Assembly (NCBI RefSeq): GCF_041146395.1
Contig: NC_090989.1
Span: forward strand, 52,230,501-52,294,500
Reading direction: 5' to 3'
DNA: 64,000 bases
Source of the DNA: Eulemur rufifrons
Lineage: Eukaryota; Chordata; Mammalia; Primates; Lemuridae
In this document: one piece after another, positions 51,525 to 61,014 of the stretch
How positions within the stretch are numbered: the first letter of the stretch is position 1
Layout of the letters: each line of letters opens with the position of its first letter
Made by a program: the position numbers and the translations under genes
The notes under the pieces: generated by a model
Databases searched by the model: none
Seen by the model: the letters and a program-made list of their open reading frames with translations, nothing else
Told to the model about the DNA's origin: nothing

Positions 51525-51720
51525 GTGTTTCTTACATGACAAGCACTGTTTTAAATATTTTACATATTTTATTTAATTCTTACAATAACCTTATCAGGTA
51601 CATTATTATCATCCTTTTTGTACAAGAGGAATTAAAGCAAAGGGAGGTTATATAATTTGTCCAAGTTCAAAGTTAGTAAGTGTTGGAGTCAAGAGATTAA
51701 CCCATGTTGGCATAATTCCA
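51525..51720 (-). mobile_element. MIR-family SINE
   Basis: GTGTTTCTTACATGACAAGC, CAATAACCTTATCAGGTACA and AAAGTTAGTAAGTGTTGGAG. Confidence 0.65.
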
Positions 51721-51724
51721 AAGA

Positions 51725-52575
51725 CTTGGTTATTAACCAGGATTATAAAGCCTTATGCCTCAATTTCCCCAAAATATACAGTACAGAATTAAGGAGACAT
51801 GGCTTGGCAGCTCACATTTCAAAAACTTTTTTTTTTTTTTTTAGAATAAGAACAATAGGGTCAGGGGAGTGATTTGTGGCTGAGTGGCTGCCAAAAAGGC
51901 AAATTCTATCTTAGGCTTCATTAATAGAAATATTGTATCAAGGAGCCATGGTCATGCTGTACCGCACACTGCTCAGCTCCCACCTGCTTTGGATATCACA
52001 CTTGGAGGAACACAGCCACAAAGACAATAGGCAGGGTTTGAGAAGAGACTAAGAATCAAGAATGGTGCCTTAGAAAAATGTTTTAAGGACCTGCGACTAT
52101 TAGCTTGGAAAAGGCACAACTCAAGGCAAGGGGGTAGTCGTGACAGCATTCTTCACTTATTTCAAGTGCCACATGTAAGAGGGATTAGAGTGTTCTGTGT
52201 GGTCTCAAGGGAAAAGAAAAAGGAATAATGTATGATCTTAAAAGTTGAGAAGTTATGTTAAATTTGGGAAGAACTCCGTAGCGGTCAAAACTGTCAGAAG
52301 ATGAAATGAAATAGACTGTTTTGGGAAGAAGCGAGTTCCTAGGACTGGGAAGTGTCATAGCAGAAATTCTTGGTTAGAGATGTTGAAACTTCTAATGGGA
52401 TGGTGGCTAGAAGAACCTCCCTGCTAATACTAAAGCATACTGATTTGATGATCAGATCCATTAGCATAAAGTCATTGTCCACTTAGAGATCTATTTTTAT
52501 GGCATGATCCTTAAGATACTCCTTGGTGACTCTACTCTTTCTCCCATCAATAAAGGGACTTCCAGAACTAGGAAT
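51725..52575. other. No gene seen
   Basis: Nothing supported apart from a T-run at about 51828-51842. Confidence 0.4.
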
Positions 52576-52579
52576 GTAG

Positions 52580-52760
52580 GACCTTTGTACTAACTCAGTT
52601 CTGCTACTAACTGTATAATATTGAGGGAATCATTTAGCCTTTCCCTGCTTCAATTTTTTCATTTTTAAAGAGGACTTTATTTGTCTCACCTACCTCATGT
52701 ACATTTTGGTGAGTTAATACTAGGCTATCTCAGATGTAAGAGTGATTTAGAAAATTAAAA
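52580..52760 (+). mobile_element. MIR SINE
   Basis: CTGCTACTAACTGTATAATA, GGAATCATTTAGCCTTTCCC and TTCAATTTTTTCATTTTTAA. Confidence 0.6.
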
Positions 52761-53764
52761 CAATATGCAAGTATAACTTATTATGCCTATAATGTAAGTT
52801 TTTTTGACCATATACCTGGGACTCCCAACCTTTTCTGACATCTCTCTTATCTCTGGATTCTCTCTAAGCTTTCTTAGAATTTATGGTCTTTTTGTGTGTT
52901 TGTTTTTCTTGTTTTTTCCATTTATTTTATAAATCTTTGTCGAGTTACTGTTTTACATGTTAGGCAATATACTAGTTACTGTTCTAGACACTGATGGAAA
53001 CCAAAACATTGAAGGAGACATCACCGTTTTCCTTAAGGTGTCTGCCATTAAATAAAGGTCTCTATCAATACATAAATAATGTAATACAAGGCACAGTATT
53101 TGATGCCATAAGAGTAACAGAGATAAAATGCTACAGAAGATCATGGGAGAGTGAGCATTCCAAGAGGTTTTGCCAAGCATCATCCTAAGAAATCAGGGTT
53201 CTCCTTTTTCTTTCTTGTCCCCACGTCTGCTGGTACTCAGTATAAGTTGGTTCTCTTCAAGATTGTGAATTTCTGCATTGGTTCAGAAAGTAGTCCAACT
53301 ATCCAACTTCCAACATTTACTCCCTTTGCATTGGCCCTGAGGAGATAGGTATGATTTTTCTCTATTTTTCTCTTATAGAGAAAGAAAAAAAAAGTGAAGC
53401 TCAGCAAGGTCAAGTATAAGTCATAAATCGTTACATAAGGCAGACCTCCATCACTGCAACTATCTAGAGTTTCAATGCACAAAACAAGGCTTGTTTCAAA
53501 GAGTGATTTATTACAAGTTTGCTTTTTTAGGTGCTTAATAATGCTCACCCAATAAGATGTTTGCTTTATCCTGGGATCAGGCTGACATCTCTTTTATGTG
53601 CAGAGATGGTGAAGCTGGTAGGGTGTAGGCTAAAAGGAAATTGCAAACACTGGGCAAGTAAATTGTAATCAGTTCCATAAACTCCATTTGAAATGATAGT
53701 TAAGTCTTAGAAAACTTTCTGTAAAGCAGCTGTCATTGGCTTGTATGTGTGAAAGATAAATAAA

Positions 53765-54310
<546 letters not shown>

Positions 54311-54834
54311 TATGAAGAAGTCCTATATAAATAAGGAAATAAAATGTTATTTATAGATATAAACAATATACATGCTTGTACATACACATTTACACATATA
54401 TTTAAATTTACCTTTCCAAAATTATTTTATGTTACAACAAAGGACCCATATAAAATAAAATGAAAAAAATAGACAATCAGGGCCATGAGAAAGAGGAATA
54501 CGCTACCTATGTGAGCTCAACCTGTGATTGGTTATTGAATGTGGAAACAAGAAAGAAAAAGGGTTGGTAGACCCTTTTTAATGCCATTTTACCTAGGTAA
54601 CCAACAGTTGTGTTTATTTTTGTAACCCTACATTATAAAAATTAAATAAACTATAGGAAAGCTATGATTTATCCTGATAAAATTTTTAATTTTTGATCAC
54701 CACTGGTATTTAAAATTTCCTGATATTTATTCTCAAATGAGCTAATAAAAGTCTAAAAAGTATTTCCAAAATGGTAAAATACTACATTAAAGTTAGTTCT
54801 AAGCGTCCTTTCCTTACTTAGTGGTGAGGCCCTA

Positions 54835-54960
54835 TCCATCAATGGAATCCAATTCCATTGCTTCTCCAAGGAGCAGGCAATTTTCCTTTTCTAGCATCTG
54901 GTATGCACAAGTGCCTAGCACATAGAACCCTCTCAATAAATGTTCTGCAAAAGAAAATCG
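54835..54960 (+). mobile_element. L2 3' end
   Basis: CATCTGGTATGCACAAGTGC, CTAGCACATAGAACCCTCTC and AATAAATGTTCTGC. Confidence 0.7.
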
Positions 54961-54964
54961 AGAA

Positions 54965-55795
54965 ATGGCTTAAACTGCAATGTAATGCCCAATACAAATA
55001 TACCATCAATATAGCATAAGTATTAAAAAAAAGTGTCATTCTCCCAATCTAAATGCCCTGTGGACATACCAGTTCTCCAGGAGTAATAGTGACTTGCATG
55101 AATCACCTCAATGCACTTCTTTATGCTCTCCACATCAGTCCTGGTCAGTTAGCACCTTGCACTAGAGGTCTCAAAACTGGAATTCAAAACCCTGGGGCAT
55201 GTGCTAAGACTCTATCATAGGAATCCATGCTCCTATGGACTGTGGACAAACTTAAAATTCTTATTTAATTTTATTTTTATCTCATGCTTTTAAATTTTGT
55301 TTTTGTGAGCATATGATTTATAATACTGAATAGTATATCCATACAGTGGTACATTTTTAATGTACGCACAAATATACATATATTGAGGCTACATACTCAA
55401 AACGTTTTAATGATAGCAATGCATGATCTAAAAGTTTTGAAGACTATAGCTCTAAATAACTCTGTTAAGCTAAGTGTAATTCAACAAAAATATCTTGTGA
55501 CCACCAAAAAAAAAAAAAAAAAATGAAGAAGAATGTCTTCCTAATGGCTGAGGGTTAGGAATAGGGGTGAGGAGTGGGCTAGTCTTTAATAGTTTTCATA
55601 AAATACATATACTAGGGAATAATGCACATTTCCTCAGCAATTAAATATAGCAATTACTGTTGAGCTTTTTTCCTCTTCAAAATGGAGCACAGTGAAATTC
55701 TAAGAAAGTTTTTCTGATTTTTCTTCCATCTGTGTTTTGTCCCTGAAGTTTATCATTTGGAAAGAGGGGCTGTCAAGTTACTCAAAATCTGTGCT
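54965..55795. other. No gene seen
   Basis: Unique-looking AT-rich sequence; an A-run at about 55507-55523. Confidence 0.4.
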
Positions 55796-55796
55796 G

Positions 55797-55960
55797 AGTA
55801 TTAAAAGTTCTGGGCTTAAGTTCCTTCTTCATTGTCACTCTGTGTAATATGGAGCAGGCTGGATAATTTGTCCCTGCCTTATTTCTCTTATGGGTAAAAT
55901 AGAGATAAGAATATTTAGCACCAACCTCAGTGCAGTGTAGTGTGGATAAAGAACGTTTTG
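55797..55960 (+). mobile_element. Diverged MIR
   Basis: TCTGGGCTTAAGTTCCTTCT, CACTCTGTGTAATATGGAGC and TCTTATGGGTAAAATAGAGA. Confidence 0.45.
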
Positions 55961-56018
55961 TTCCTTCTGTCAACTAAATGCAAAGTGTCATTAATATTAT
56001 CAGTTTAAAATGCTGTGA

Positions 56019-56054
56019 TTTTAAAGGGAAAAGTGTATACTTTTCCCTTTAAAA
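56019..56054. repeat. Perfect 16-bp inverted repeat with 4-base loop
   Basis: TTTTAAAGGGAAAAGT (56019-56034), GTAT, then ACTTTTCCCTTTAAAA (56039-56054). Pairing across all 16 positions is perfect. See the findings. Confidence 0.95.
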
Positions 56055-56159
56055 ATAATTTTCCCTCAAAAAATAAACATCACATTTCTATATACTACTT
56101 TGTTTTCTAAACTTCATACATTTAAGTTGTCTCTGTAACTGTTTCTCTTTCCTCTTCTT

Positions 56160-56161
<2 letters not shown>

Positions 56162-56191
<30 letters not shown>
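56162..56191. repeat. (AC)15 microsatellite
   Basis: Uninterrupted dinucleotide run. Confidence 0.98.
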
Positions 56192-56197
<6 letters not shown>

Positions 56198-56199
56198 GA

Positions 56200-57430
56200 T
56201 AACTTTATGGGTGTGAGAGAAAAACCTTAAGATAGCATCAAGAAAATAAAAGGGGATTTTGAAATAAGTTTTCATATTCAGGTTTCCTTTAAGTTTTAGA
56301 GATATGCATGTCAACCATAAAATTGTAGTGTTTATTTAATCTTCAAAATATTTGTATTTAAGAATAATTCATAGACCCTTAAATCAGAAAGAACCTTAAG
56401 AAAACATCTAAGTCTGAGATAATACCCCGCACATAGTAGATGCTGACTAAACATTTGATGAATGGACTCTGGGAAAAGCTTTTTATTTTAATCTTAAAAC
56501 AAAAATCAAAACCAACTCTGAGCATTAAAGAGGCTAAGTAATTTACTCAAAATTGCTCAGCTAGTTAGTTTAAGAGTTTAGTCTAGAATTTATGCCTCCT
56601 AATTTCCAGCTTTGGCCTTCTCCCAGCAACCTGTTGATTTGTTTATATTGGACTGTCAAATATAATCCGCCAAAGACGCATCATAGAAAAAAAATCGGAA
56701 AGACCAGCTCTCAGGTGCGTCATCTCTAAAAGTCATCCAACATATGATGCTCACATATGATGTGAAATATTTAAAGTAAAGATCATATATTTATATATAA
56801 TATGCAAAATATAAATCTTGTATATATTGAAACAAAAGGTCTTTTTCTTTTAAGGCAAAAGGACAATAGCCAATTTCCATGACTTATTCTACCTTATAGA
56901 ACAGTTTGCATGTCCACACACGTGATCGCAGTCCTCCGACCAGCTAAAAGTAGTTTGATATTTCAGCAATATGTTTATCTTTGTTTCTGTGTGTTGCTGT
57001 ATTGATTTTTCTGAATTTACATACGAATAAGGCATTAACCCCCTCAATGCATTACAGTGCTAATAAACTTATCTTGCACTATTTTGGCCTATGTGAGAGC
57101 TAACCCATTGAAAAAAGAAATCCAAGCTGATAAAAGCCTTTCTTAGCCACTTGTTAGCCAGGTCAGGCTGTAAAATCATAACACAATGCAAGCCTCTTCC
57201 ACGGGGCACCAAAAGGCAGCGATTAAAAAAAAAAAAAAAAAAAAACCCACTTCCATATCCAGTGGAGTTGTAGTTTATTACCATAACCCTCCCAAGTCAA
57301 AAGGACACCAGTTTCAAGCGTTGCAACTTGGCGCAGACGTGGTTATTCCTCCTCACCCCACTCTGCTGGGCCTCTCTACCTGTCCTCTCCCACTGTCTAC
57401 AGGTCCCGAACATTAGAAAATAGAAAATGT
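56200..57430. other. No gene seen
   Basis: Unique-looking AT-rich sequence up to the promoter block; an A-run at about 57226-57244. No SINE or LINE from here to the end of the window. Confidence 0.45.
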
Positions 57431-57437
57431 GATGATC

Positions 57438-57486
57438 TTTGTGTGTCTCTGTAAAATGTGTGTATGTGTGCGTGTGTTTGGGTGTA
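57438..57486. repeat. TG-rich purine-pyrimidine tract
   Basis: Alternating TGTGTGT, TGTGTATGTGTGCGTGTG and TTTGGGTGT just upstream of the promoter. Such tracts can adopt Z-DNA; that is a general property and was not tested here. Confidence 0.7.
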
Positions 57487-57517
57487 ACGGGCCTTCTGTT
57501 TGGCTGCGCGGCCTGTC

Positions 57518-57557
57518 CGTCACGGCGCGGGCCAATGGCGGGCTGCCTTATATAAAA
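57518..57557 (+). promoter_or_regulatory. Core promoter: CRE half-site, CCAAT, TATA
   Basis: Reading left to right: CGTCA (57518-57522, a CREB/ATF half-site), CCAAT (57532-57536, NF-Y type) and TATAAAA (57551-57557). This order and orientation specify rightward transcription, with a start expected about 25-30 bases after the TATA, near 57580. CCAAT only 15 bases from TATA is tighter than usual. A TATA box within a CpG island is a minority class and often goes with regulated, tissue-specific or inducible genes. The factors named are inferred from motifs only. Confidence 0.7.
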
Positions 57558-57579
57558 TGAATGTTTTCAGTCTCTCCGG

Positions 57580-58827
57580 GTTGCATGTACTGTATGTGGA
57601 GCAGTGTACAGTGAAGCGGAGGCAGAGCGGCTCCGCGAGCTCCTCTCCACTTTCCCATAGAGAAACCCTGACTGGCCGCCGAGGGCGAGCCACACACACG
57701 CCCTCACGCCCGGCGAGCCCGCGAGGTAGGCGCCCCCCATCCCCAGCCCTCCCGGGGCGCTCTCCTCGCACTTTCTGTTTTCCTACTCACTTGCGAGCCG
57801 CCGGGCTGCAGCCCCAAGGACTCCGCGGCAGGAGCAGCGGCAGCGGCGGCAGCCGGTAGGGTGGACTTGAGGAAGACGGAGGGAACCCCGCGCGTCCGGA
57901 GCCGCCGCCAGCCGGCCCGCTCCCTGGGCACTTTCCCCCTCCGCCAAAACTTTGGGTCGGGAGAGGTCGGGGGCGAGGGTCGCGGCGGCCGCGCCGGCGG
58001 GGGCCGGGGGCCCGGGGGGCGCCGAGGCAGTGCCCTGCGAGCGGGAGGCTGGGGGCCGGGCTGGGGAGTAGTAGGCCAGCCGGTGCCAGGCTGCGTTTGC
58101 AACCAGCACCTCTCGGCACACAGGCTGCGCCGCCCGAGAGGGGCAGGGAGCCGGGGCGCGGGCTGGAGCAGCCCCAGGAAAACAACAACAGAGCCCTCAC
58201 GCCGGCGGCGGCTCGTGGCCGCCCGGGGAGCCCCAAACTTCATCTCGGCGAAAGTACGTGGAGCCCAGCCTGGTCTCGGCTGCCGGGGAGGTGGGGCCTG
58301 GGGAGCAGGGGCAGGGGAGGAAGGTACGAGGAGCCAGCCCTCGGTGGATTTATCGAACGTTTCGTGTGCGTTGGTGACCGGGAACAGCAGCCCAGTTGCT
58401 CGTTCATCTGGAGAGTTGGGATTTGGGTGTTCCGGCCCCGCGGATCAGTGCCCTCTCACCCCCCACCCCTAACCAAATGCGCGGCGAGTAGAGAAAGTGC
58501 TGTTTTAGTGCCAGAGTAGCCTGGAGGAAGAATAGGAGGAGAGGGGGAAGAGGGCGAGGGAGAAGGGGAGAGAGAAGGGGGAGGGAAGGGGGGAGAGGGG
58601 GAGAGAGCAAGAGCAGCGAGAGAGAGAGGGAGAGAGAGAGCGCGAGAGAGACAGAGAGAGGGAGAGAGAGAGAACGAGGGGGAAGAGGAGGAGGGAGGCT
58701 GTGTCAGGATTTTGCTTGAATGTGGGATTATGTTGTGTCAATAAGTTTAAGGTGGAGAGAGCGAGGCTGAGGGTGGTGGTGGAGGGGAGGAGGAAGGCCT
58801 TGGCTGTTTAAAGTCTTATTTCTGAAG
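57580..58827 (+). other. Probable first exon (5' UTR) of an unidentified gene
   Basis: Predicted transcription starts about 25-30 bases after TATAAAA. Three 5' splice-site candidates follow: AAA|GTACGT at 58253/58254, GAAG|GTACGA at 58323/58324 and AAG|GTAAGT at 58827/58828. The last is a perfect consensus match, but either of the earlier two would make a more usual exon length. All frames contain stops or lack protein-like composition, so I read it as non-coding leader. A frame opening at ATG 57560 (MNVFSLSGLHVLYVEQCTVK, in an open frame that begins at 57500) could act as an upstream ORF if it is transcribed. The 3' part holds a long GA tract (58519-58700). I do not recognise the gene. The exon model is inferred. 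Confidence 0.5.
58519..58700. repeat. GA/GGA-rich purine tract
   Basis: A nearly pure purine run on the plus strand, (GA)n mixed with GGGGAGAG, interrupted by GCGCGAGAGAGACAG. It lies within the putative first exon or just after it, depending on which donor is used. Confidence 0.9.
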
Positions 58828-58833
58828 GTAAGT
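58822..58833 (+). other. Strong 5' splice-site consensus
   Basis: CTGAAG|GTAAGT, with the cut after 58827. It matches MAG|GTRAGT at every position. It follows a purine-rich region and is the best donor motif I noticed in the CpG island. Confidence 0.55.
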
Positions 58834-59412
58834 TATGGCTTTGCATGGTCGCGATGACAGAAAACTTGCAGATCCTTTATCCGGGGATGGGGTCGATGCC
58901 TCTAGAAAGAGCTCCCCAGCCCTCTTAAGCCAGACTCGTGTTATACTGTTATTTGCCGCGATCCGGGTCGCTAGTAAATTACAGAAATCAGACTCGAGGT
59001 TTCTTTTCCTCCTCCACCTCGTCGCGCTCACTCACCCTCAGAAATTTATTATTATTTTTTATTTTTTTGGTATTGTATGAAACTTAACGTAACTGAGACC
59101 GAACCTGAGTCCTGTAATTTACAAGGACCCTGAATCCAAGAATCTGGAACACGTTTACGTGTGAAATATCCGCGATCATTTCTGCTAAATGAGGAAGGTA
59201 AAACGAAACGATGCAAAAAGCTAAGACACAACATGTACGACAGAGGGGGGGGGGAGAGGGAGAGACAGAGAGAGAAGCTATTTTTTGCTTTCCTTTCTGT
59301 AGAAAGGAAAATAAAACATGTATTCCCCTTCCTTCCCGGTGTGTAGGGTCTAGTCAATATTTTAACTGTTTGGGGACGAATTAGTCCAGGTGGATCTTGT
59401 TGAAAAGTTTCG

Positions 59413-59477
59413 CGAGGTGGGGTGGAGGTGGGGGGGGTGCGAAGGGGAAGGTGGGTGGAGGTTGTGGGGGATGGGGA
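59413..59477. repeat. G-rich tract with quadruplex potential
   Basis: Plus-strand G-runs (GGGG, GGGGGGGG, GGGG, GGG, GGGGG, GGGG) separated by short loops satisfy the loose G-quadruplex pattern. It lies about 0.6 kb after the best splice donor, so in the putative first intron. A pure G10 run also occurs at 59245-59254. Confidence 0.6.
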
Positions 59478-59936
59478 CGGAGCGAGCTCTGCCTCTGCTA
59501 ATGGTCATTGGCCTGGGGCTTTGAAACCATTGCCTGTCCTGCTAATGACACGTCCAGTTCTCGTCTCCCGGCCGCGGACGCCGGGCTGTCGTTCCCCGGG
59601 CTAGCTGACGGGGACCGGGGTACTTTCCCCGCGCGGGGAGGGGCGTTCTTCGCCATCCCCTGGGGTTGCCCACTCGCGGCGTGGGGGCCCCCACGCGTGC
59701 TCCCTCCCTTGCGCGCCGCCGCCACCTCTGCTCGCGCGACTTTTGTAGCCAGCCGGTGGCCGAGGGGTGCGGGGGGTCCCCAGCGCGGACGTCCCCGCGC
59801 GGCCACCCCGCGCCCAGCCCCACGCGCGCCGCGCGGTCCAAGCCCGGAATGGCAGCGCCGGGCCGGGCGCCGGCGGTGCCTCCCTGGGGGGCAGCGGAGG
59901 CAGAAGCAGTGGCGGCGGGATCTTCGCCGGGCCCGC

Positions 59937-60006
59937 GGGAGGAGGAGGAGGAGGAGGAGAAGAGGGAGGAGGAGGGGAAGGAGGAGGAAGAGGAGGAGAG
60001 GGAGGC
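59937..60006. repeat. GGA/GAG triplet repeat
   Basis: Imperfect GAG/GGA triplets within the second GC block. In one frame they encode a run of Glu, in the next a run of Gly and in the third Arg, which explains the long open frames seen here on both strands. Confidence 0.95.
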
Positions 60007-60942
60007 GTTTTCTGCCCAGACCGCCGCCAGTTCGAGTAGGCACGGGCATGGGGACACCCCACTCGTTGCTCCTCCGTTATGGAAAGGTGTTTAGAAGACT
60101 TTTACGCCCAGAGTGTGGGATTTGCACTTCATTTTTTTCTCCCCCCTCTTCCCCAAAGCAAGATGGACTCTATTCCCTTTCTCTTTCTCCCTCTGCCTCT
60201 GTCTCTGTCTTGTCAGCCTTTAAGATCGACATTTTGTACTAAGATGCAAACTTGATGGTGACCAGCAACAAAGCCGGGGTGGGATCCCTCACTCCCTTCC
60301 TCCCTCTTGGTTTCCTAGCTACCCCCACCCGACCTCACAGACCTGGTGGCCCTGCACTTGTCGCTGTGGGCTCTGGCGAATGTGTTTTCCCGGGTCGGTT
60401 CCGATCTCCAATCTCAGGATTACGACCCGAGCCAGGCGTTTGGGAGACGGCTGTGGCCACCCAGGTCTGCAAGACTGAGGAGCTGAGATACCTGGCCCTG
60501 CTGCCGCCGCCGCCGCGGTGGCACCTCCTGCCGGCTCCTGGGCAAGGCGAGGCTCGGGCTGCCTATCGATCGCTATGATTTGGTTACTGGTGTATTTGTC
60601 CTGGGGGCGATGATCACTTGTGCAAGTTGATGATGATCACCGTGTGGGAATGGATCAACTTTCTGCTTTGTACATATGGGGAGTAGGAAGCGAGGGTGCT
60701 GGAGACACCCTGGAATGCCAGCTGGGCTGCCCCCCCAGCCTCTGTCCTTTGAATACAGAGATCTTCTTTGCCTTTCCTGTCCCCACAGTTCTCCAGTGGT
60801 GGAGAAAGGGGAGAGGTTGATGGGGAGCTAGCTGGACTCCTGGACATCCGTGCCCCTCTTTCATAAATGTTACAGGACTTGGGACTCTACTATTGTAAAG
60901 CTCTACCATACTGATGATGTACCTTTATTTGATACTTTATAG

Positions 60943-61014
60943 GTCACTATCATATGACAAAGGCTTTGCCGCAGTTCATCTTCCTCCCTGTGTACTTTCC
61001 ATTTGCCTTCCTGG
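60943..61014 (+). other. Candidate 72-bp exon
   Basis: It is bounded by an acceptor (TTTATTTGATACTTTATAG, cut before 60943) and a strong donor (CTGG|GTAAGT, cut after 61014). Two of three frames are open. One contains an ATG at 60953 and would encode MTKALPQFIFLPVYFPFAFLG, a hydrophobic stretch resembling a signal peptide, running open into the donor. The Kozak context is poor (C at -3, A at +4). It lies about 2.1 kb after the best first-exon donor. It could be a real small exon, an alternative leader exon or a chance pair of splice sites. Confidence 0.3.

Larger units (their letters stand above)
57500..60560. promoter_or_regulatory. CpG island (three GC-rich blocks)
   Basis: CpG-dense blocks at roughly 57500-58500, 59560-60060 and 60330-60560 contrast with the AT-rich, CpG-poor remainder of the window. 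CpG is conspicuously undepleted (for example GCGCGCGG-type runs around 59815-59840). In mammals this pattern marks an unmethylated promoter. The blocks are separated by GA-rich and ordinary sequence. No TE explains them. Confidence 0.9.

Noticed and set aside
57575..57620. Possible microRNA-like hairpin near the transcription start (GTACTGTATG...CAGTGTACAG)
   Set aside because: Only about seven pairs including wobbles can form, too short for a microRNA precursor.
57704..58472. Several open frames of 112 to 203 codons on both strands
   Set aside because: CpG-island composition again removes stops. The sequences are Pro/Arg/Gly-rich without domains, and they overlap the probable 5' UTR.
59508..60242. 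244-codon Arg-rich open frame, with overlapping frames of 183, 171 and 153 codons on the other strand
   Set aside because: High GC and the GGA triplet repeat suppress stop codons in all frames; there is no recognisable domain and the frames contradict one another.
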